A stretch of DNA of 64,000 nt from Elusimicrobiota bacterium (lineage in GTDB: Bacteria > Elusimicrobiota > Elusimicrobia > 2-02-FULL-39-32): the NCBI GenBank assembly GCA_016180425.1, contig JACPBF010000011.1, forward strand, positions 1 through 64,000. The letters are read 5' to 3'. This document shows, piece by piece, positions 48,101 to 57,100 of this stretch. Both the position numbers and the translations under genes were made by a program. Each line of letters starts with the position of its first letter. The stretch's first letter is position 1. A model generated the notes under the pieces. The model was not told the DNA's origin. It did not search any database and was given only the letters and a program-made list of their open reading frames with translations.

Positions 48101-51100
48101 TTTCAACTCCTTTTACTTTTCCTATTTTTGTGGTCATTGCCGCATAAAGCGGCAAACGGCCATAACCAGAACCTAAATCATAAAGAGTATCGGATGAGCT
48201 AAGGTTTAAGGCAGGAAGGAGTTCCCTGATTTTATGATAAGGTGTTCCTTCATAGGTCACCTGCTCCATTGCAAAACGATCTTGAAGAACTCTATAATTT
48301 GTAGTGGTTTCCACCCACTCAACATTCATATTCAAAATCCAATCCATGATTGGATCCGATAACATAAAAAACTGTTCAGAGCTTAAGCGAACCAATTTAT
48401 GAATAAGAGCAGTATCCGCAAGGATCCTTTGCTTAAGTTCTGTTTGCAATCTTTCTTGAAGTAAAGATAAAGGACCAAAATACGAGATCCTGGATCTTTC
48501 CACAAAATGTGAAAAATCTTCATGCTTAGCAAATAAAGAATTTAATTCTTCAGGGATTGAATTAGGCTCTGATGAATCTCTATATGGGTTTAATTCATTT
48601 AGATTGGAAATCATTACGTCAATAGGAAAAACTCTTCCTATCCTTTGATAAACAACTCGATTGATATGAGATAATCCAAACTCTTTCCATCTTAATTCTA
48701 TTCTTGACTTTAAAATTTCTACCTGATTTAAAAGAATAAAAAGATTAAAATCTTCTAGTTCAGTTTCATTAAGATCGTTTCCAATCAATGGTTCAACTTC
48801 ATCTAATTCTGTTAAGTATGAATTAAACGCTCTAGTCAAATCATCTTCAGAAAATTGGGAATTTTCTGGAGCGCTTAGATAGTTTGCCCACCACCAGTAC
48901 TCTTCAAAAAAGCTCTCAGCATCTAGAAAGTCCAGTAAATCAAAAAGAGCTAATTCCATAGGATTATTCAAGTTTCTATTTTCTTCTGAATACAATTTCT
49001 TAACCCATTCAACTTGTTTTAATCTACTGGGTTCAGAAAAAATTATAGCAGGGCTAAGATGAGACGGCAGGAAACGCTTGAGTGAATAAGGACTATTTTT
49101 TTCCAACCATTTAAATATTTCATCAATATTTTCGTTATATTCCTTATGGAGATGAATATTCCAGAAAATTCCGATTACTAAGAGAACGACATAAGTTATC
49201 GCGTTAACCACGAATGGTAATTCTAAGCCAAGCCAATTAAGAGTCAAAGAAAATAAAATAGCAGGAGCAATGGTTGCTCCTGCTAAAATTGAACCGACCA
49301 CCTGCAAATTGAAGCTTTCCCTTCCTTTGTGCGCTCCGCTAAACACATAGCCGCTGGCTAAAGACCATAAAACAGATGCGGCGATAATTATGAAATTATG
49401 ACCTGTTAAAAAACTACTGATCAAAACTAGAGAGCTAATAAAGCTGATTGTTTTAGAGTAGGGAGCTTCTCCTAGCTGATCGCGGATTCTCTTTATTCCT
49501 AACTTCTTCCCAACTGCGCGCGCGATCGCATTTGAAAAAATAGATAGAGCAGGTGTCTGATATACCCACTCCCAATAACGCGCTGTATCTTTATGCTTTT
49601 CCCCAAAAATAGAGCCTATGATTAACAATGGAGAATAAAGAATTTTTGGTATTTTTGATTGCATGTATCCAAACAATGAGCTGTCAATTGGCAGCATAAT
49701 AATAGGATCTTCATATTCAAACATAACATCTTCAGCTTGAAAAATATCATCTACATATAATGGGCTGCCTGCTTCTTGTACGCTTCTTAACCCTTCTGCG
49801 AATATCCCAGTATATATAAACCTGCCTTCACCGTTTGCAGTAATAATAAAAGGACAACCGGTTCTTATATCAGGATCGGACATATACCTTTCAGTTAGAT
49901 AACTAATAAAAGTTCTGGATAGATCGTATGGATAACAACAATCAAATATGATCTTAACTTCACTTAAGCTTCCTCTTTCTAAAAGAGTATCTACTAACTC
50001 GCTGTGGCTGATAGAATAAGGTTCATCAATAGGGCGTTTACCCTGATTGGTACTATTTTGAGAACTTACTTCTTTACTGTCCAAACTAAATCCCTCTCCA
50101 TCCCCATGCGCATGAATATAGATGGTCGTTGGACCTTTGCTTTGTCTGATCGCTTCCAAAGCATTCTCTTTTTGTTCAAATCCTTTGAATGTTTTGATCT
50201 GTTCTGGTTTAACGCCTGCCAGAATCTGCACCGTTTCCATACTCTCTTTTCTGTACTCTTGATCTTGATGCAAGATATTGATGGCAGTCACATTGGATCT
50301 ATAAATTAAATTATCTACATGTAAAGATAAAACTCTTCTAAAAACTAAAATCAAATCTAAACCTTTTTTAATGTTTTGTTTGGAAAAACGAAGATTAGAA
50401 AACGTTAAAAGCTCGTAAACCGCGTTAGCAACCGAATAAGCCTCGCTATTTGATGGATATTTTTCCATCCATGCTCTAAAATAATTATCAGTATAGATGC
50501 GCCAATGATGAAAGGGATGGCCTAATATTTTTTCCGGCAATGTTTTTATAACCGGGTATAATACGCTTCCATTTTCTAATTTTGGTTCTGCTTTTATTAT
50601 TTTTTTCATTAAGTTTGCGGCATATCGGTATTCTTCTGCTTCGTGTCTTTTTTGCATCATTAAGTACTCTAATGCGGAAAATATTGCTTTATTAAATTTT
50701 GGTCTTTTTTGAATTAAATTTTTAAAAGTATCTAATACTGCCATATAAGTTTGTGGGCGGAGGTCCTTAATTTTTAAAAGGTTGGATAAAAGCGATACGG
50801 TGGATGATTGGATAAGATCAGGTCTGGCTCTTGAAACTTCTTTAAAACAATCAGCAATGGGCTTAAGAAATTGACTGTGATGAGCAGATTCACTCTTTAG
50901 AATTCTTCTTGCATGAGATTCCAAAATTTTCATGTGGTTTGTCTGAAAAATTTTAGGCGCTTTTAAAACGATTTGTTTAATGAGAAAGAAGCCGTGTGGA
51001 TAGATGCGTTCGGAATTCTTTAAAAATTTTATAACTACTTCAACTAATCTTTCTAGTTCCACAAGATCAGAACAAAATTTTAAAATCCGAATAAAAGCGC

Positions 51101-54100
51101 CTAATGCCACGCCATAATGGGTTGTTGATTTGTCTTTATCCGCAAAATGTGCCTCTACATAATCTTTTCTCTGTAAAGATTGAATTAAAGATTCAACTGT
51201 TGATACCTGAATAAAGGAAGAACGATTTTCAGCAATGATATCAATAAACTCAGCCGCGCTTTTATAGACTTCATCTTCCTGGCCATTGGCGCGCAATATC
51301 TCTTCCTGTGTAGACAATAAATCGGGATTAAATAATAAATTGCCTCTTTTTTTAATGATTTCTAAAATAGCATGGTTAATATGACGAATTACATAACTTT
51401 CTAATCTCTTTTTTATCGCTGTATGAATAAAACTATTCAAGACAGAAAGAGTATTGGCAGTAATAAAATCTGGATGGATCTGGACAATAGCTTCAATCGC
51501 CTGCGCTGCGGCTGCATAGACAAAAGGTTCAAGCCCATCGTATGAAAAAACTCTTTCTAAAGCCCTAACAATCATTGGATCAAAAATTAGGTCTGGCCTA
51601 TGTTTTGCAATGGTTTCTAAAATATCGCATGCGGAGGAATAAAAAAGGCTGTCCATCCTACCTACCCAAAAAATATTGTCAGTATTGAGAATGTTCATCG
51701 CAACAATAACGAACAAGGATGAGATTCTATCCGGTCGTTTTTCAGCTATTGCTAAGCTAACAAGATCCTCAATCGCGGCAAATTCAAGAGAACTGAGGTT
51801 TTTTCTTTCAAGCAGAATTTCTAATGTTTCTCGAATGGATTCGCTAATCAAATGCGGCTGTTTCATCATAATCCACATCAATGATCTTATCGCCTGCTCA
51901 GAATTAATGTCGCTCAGTTCCCCGCGCCTTAATACATCTTCTAAAACTGAAACAAGGGATTGAGAAATTGCTAAAGGTTTTTTATTGTTAATTTCATGAA
52001 TGCTTGAGAATAAAGCGCGACCAAAATCATAACTTAAATCTTCTTGAAGAAAATATTCAAAAGCTTTCATGGCCTGCGCCATGCGCCTTAGATCAGATTC
52101 TTCTAATACAATTTTCTGTAATTTTTCTATTTCTCCCAGCTTGTAAAATTCTAATAGTTCGTTATCCCATTCGGTTGTATCAAATTGTATCGCAATGGAA
52201 TTTCTTATTTTTTTTCTAATTTTAACTTCCCATCCATAACCGGAATCAGAAGGAATAAACATGCGCCACCAGCGCATGGAATAGGACGATCCCCAATCAA
52301 CAAACTTTGAGCCTAATTTTTGTAAATGAGGCATTGAATCTATTGGTCTTTCATCCCCGTCAAAATCGCAAATAATAGCCATTCCATCTAATTTAACAGC
52401 TTCTGCAATGCGGGGAAGAAATTCCCCCCAACTTTTATGAATGTTCATCCCTGCTTTTTCGTAATAAAAATCAATGCCGGAATCTAAAATTTTATTTAAA
52501 AAATCATTGGCCTCTTTTTTATTGCCAATACTTTCAACATTAGAATTAATATAAACAATCGTATATTTACGATTTTTATTAGTGATGGGATGCGCCCAAT
52601 TGAAGCTTGATTTTGTATGTCCTTGATCTAGCTCAACCTCAATGGCATTCAAATCTACTCCCATGCTTTTAAGTTCAGCTGCAATTGCCCAATAAATGTT
52701 GTCAGGAGTATTTTGTAAAAAAGTGCCCTCTCCAAAACCCTTCAGACGTTTTTTGTAAGTGTACTCCTGGTCAGTATAAGCGGACTCAACTGTTTTAAAA
52801 TCCCATTCCCTTAAACAGGACTGTAATTTATTGGAATCCACTCTATTGTTTGTAACAAAATAGCCTGTGCCTACGTCTGTTGAAAGCAGAAAAGAAGAAA
52901 TATCAGCGCCTGCTCCGCCATAAACACCCACTAAATCTTTATGATCCGGGTTCACAATCTCACAAACTGACATTGCGTAATGAACATAGGGAAGTAAAAG
53001 AATCGAATACCAGTCTTTAATAACTTTTGGGTCAAACCCTGTAATGCGGCTAACAATTTTAGATAATTCGCGTTTCTTAAATCTCTTTGACTGAACTATT
53101 TTCTTATTTTTATTTAACCACTGAAAAAAATTGGACGGAACATGATCGTATTCTTGCTTAAATTGAGGAAGCAGAGCTTTAAAATCCTTACTTTCAAAAT
53201 AAGCTTTTATCAAGCCTGCAAGCTGAACTTGGGTTTCATCCCCTAAGTTTCTAGTTGGAGTCGGAAGCAAGTTATAGATTAATTTTAAATTTTTAATTAT
53301 TGTAAAATCTCGAGCCTCTTCTAACCATTTCGGATCCATTTTAGAAAGCGCAACAATTCTTGCAATTGTATATTCTTCTGCTTTTTCCGCAAATTTTTCT
53401 GGAGGGATATGAGCCATGACCATATCCGTTGCCACAAGATCCGCCAATGCCACTAAAGACAAATCCTCTGCTTTAACGCCGCTTGTTCTCTCTCTGGGTT
53501 TTGCAGCGGCAGTAATAGGTTGTTGTTGAGGTTGTTCTTTTTTTATTCTGATTGTTACATCCCAGCCGTAGTTAGATTTTGAGGGAATGATTTTTTTCCA
53601 CCAATCGAATATCTTTTTAGAGGAATTTTGTTTAAGTGAAACAAAATGATCTGATTCTGTATTAAGAAACGGTTCAGGATTGTGAATACCGCTTGATTGG
53701 GAATCATCTGTAATGGAATAGCCGCCCGCTCTAATTGCTTTTGCAATCCTAGACAAAAATTGACCCCATAAGTTATTTGTATCCTGTACAGCTTTTTGAT
53801 AGTAGATATCAATGCCTTTTTCAAGCGCAGCATTAAGCAAGGGGTCGGTTGTTTCAGGGCTGCCAAGCTTCTGCAACCGCTGCCCTATATAAGTAATTGA
53901 ATAAGTTCTAGGCTGATTGGTCCCTGGATAAACCCAGTCAAAAGTAATTTGGGTATGGCCATCCTTATTTTCAATTCTTACAGATTCTTTTCTAACTTCA
54001 ATTGTTTTTAGTTCTTGGACTATCGCTTTGTAGATCGCGCCCTTCTTTTTATCAAGAGTTCCGCCATTTCCAAAGCCATAAAGCCTTTTATCTTTAGCAT

Positions 54101-57100
54101 AATCATCATCAAATGTTATTGAATCCCATTGTTCCATCATATTTTTAAGTTGTTCAGCATCTACTTGATTTTGCGTAACAAAATAACTAATGGAAGCATT
54201 GACAGACAACAAAAATGTTGAAATATCAGCGCCAGCTCCGCCATATACCGCGACTAATGGGTTATGTTCAGGATTAACTGATTTTCTTACCTGCATGGCA
54301 TAGTAAACATAGGGAATAGAAAGTACCCCATCCCTGTCCTGAATGGATTCCAAACTAAAACCTGTAAGTTCTTCAAATAGAGCTCCAACATCATCTTCTC
54401 TGGGAGTATAATCCATTGGCAATTCAAAAGGATTTTTATTCCATTCATCATTCTGTTTAAACCAAAGATCTAATCTGCAAAAATTTTCAAAAATAAATGA
54501 AGAACCTTTTTCAAAATAGTCTTTCACAATTCCAACAAAATAATTTTTGTAAGAATCTCCCAAATAGATTTCAGCTGTTTCCATAGCCTTAAAAATAAGT
54601 TCCAGATCTTTATTATCCGTATATTGCGCAAATAATTTTCTATCCTTGCTGTTAAACCTAGATAAAATCTCCATACGAACTACCGCATATTTTTCTGCCT
54701 CTTTTATAAAATCTTCGGGGTTAACTCCATTTCTCCTCATATCAGCTAAAACCATGTCTGCAAAAACATCTAGCCCTTGGATAAACTGATTCTTTTTCTT
54801 AGCTGTAGGTTTTAATTGGGGTTTGCTACTCAATAATTCCTCATCTGAAATCATTGAAGATTTGAAAGTGATTGGATTGTTTTCTAATCTAACTTTATTC
54901 ACAGGATTTTTTATTCTTCTAGGAATTTTGATCTTAAGCTCTTTCCTAAAATTTCTTAATGTCAATTCATTAATTCCTAAACTTTGGGCTGTTTTAATAA
55001 AATTTCCTTTATGTTCAATTAATCTTTCAATGATCTTTCTTTTTAACTGGGGAAATAGTCCTTTCTCTTTAAAAAATTTCAAATACCCTCCACCGCGTCC
55101 AGCAAGCTTGACACCTAATTCCCTTCGAGCTTTAGACAAAACCCAATTATGCTTATTAAGTATCTTCATGTTAGAATCATCTGAGGGATCATCCGATTGA
55201 TGGTCTATTTTATTTTTATCTGTAACAATAAGTCCATGTAAAAAAATGCTAAATTTAGCGCCATTCAATTTACTATTTTGATCTATAACATTACTGGCAT
55301 GGATCCATGCAGGCTGATCTTTAATGCTATGAAGTTGTATGAGATGCCAAACTTCTGCTAAACCTAAACCGGTGCCGCCTTTTCGCCCAGATGCATTTAA
55401 GAAAAATAATTTTTGCCGATCTGGTTCTTGACTATCTGGAACATCCAAAAGCCCGGCATTATAAATACCTCCGGCATCATCTGTTATTTCAAAAATAGGT
55501 TTATCTCCAATCCATTTTATTTGAACGCTAATCTGAAGTGGTAAAGGTGGTGGAACATTGTCTTTAGCTTCGGCTTGTAATTTCTCCTGCCATACCTGCC
55601 TTGTGTTCATAAACAAGGTTCTAAAAACATTTAGAATCTTTCTCCTGTCCCCAACTATTTCAATAAGGTAATTTTCAAAACCTTCAAGCTTCAAAATAAT
55701 TTCATTGCCTCTTTTCGCATATCTTTCCCTAAATGATTCATTAAATACACTCTCCAACGCTTCCTCAATCACTTCCTTAATTCCAAATGTACTTTTCCGT
55801 TCCTCTATATTCCCATCAATAAAAGAAATTAAATCCTCTATAATTTCAATGGAACGGGTATAATAAAGTTGAAGGGTGGAATAGTTTGGAAGGCCGATCA
55901 AAATTTTGTTATTAAGACGCGGGCTAATTTCGTTTTTTAAAAGACCGATTAAAATTTCTAAAACTTCTCTATACTCAAGCAGTTCATGATCTTGAAAAAT
56001 CAAACTGGCGCGTTCCGTATAAAGCTCCAACCGATCCCTGATCCCTTGAAGACGATCTTCTATTTCCAAACTCAAACGATCTGGCTCATCTAATTTTGTC
56101 AGCGCTTTACAAAGAACAGACAATTTAATAGGGAGTTCGTTCCACGAGCCATGTTTAATGGAACGAACTGCGATTTCTGACCGTTCTCGATCATCTTGTA
56201 AATTGAATTTAGAGCGCCTGGTTGGAAGCATCCCGGAGACAAACTGGTAATAGGTTAACCATTTTTTTGTTTCCTCAAGAATTTCTTTTGGTATAAACCT
56301 AAACCCCTCTCGATAAATATCCAGCGGTGTTCTTGCACCCATGCTTACAAGTCCGCTTAAAATAAAAAAGTTCCTTGCAAATGTTTGAAGCGACTGAAGT
56401 TCTTGCGTATTTTCATAAACCGCAGTCACTTGATCCTGTGGGGAAAGAGCAAAAATAGTTTGCAAAACATTAATAAAATATTGATTTGCTTTAAGAAGTT
56501 GACCCAAATATTTTGCTTGAAGCTCTTTAAATTTTTCATCGTATAGTCTTGCCACGTTTCTATTATTTATGAATTCCGGCGTTCCAGATATTTTGCTTTG
56601 AGGACCAGTGTCTTTTTGTTGAAGGAGAGCCCATAATTCACTTAAATCTACGGGAGAATTCAATTCATGAACTTTTTGGATATGGGAATTGATTTGATCT
56701 GGGAAAGAAGTGATGGCGGCCATTGCTAGGGGCAAATCATATCTAGGCGCAAGTTGAGCGTTATAGATAATGCCATGAATAATAATAACTATGAGGGTTG
56801 CAAGGAAAATGTCCGCAATATTTCCAAAAGGGGCTAAATAGAGAGTTAAAAGATAAATGGTTCGGAGAGCTATGGCTGTTAAAAGAAGAATTTTTTTTGC
56901 TCTTGCCAGGGCTTGGGGTTCATCCATTCCTAAAGGAGGAGCGTGAGTGAGAACGCCTTCAGAGGTTAAATAAATCGGTTTTTTATGGGTTTTCATAAAA
57001 ACAAACAAACTAATCATAGCTCCCATTAAAGCGCCAATCATGGGAGTTCCCAAAAATAGATGATTCCATATTTCTCCTATCCCGCTCACTAAAAGAGCGC

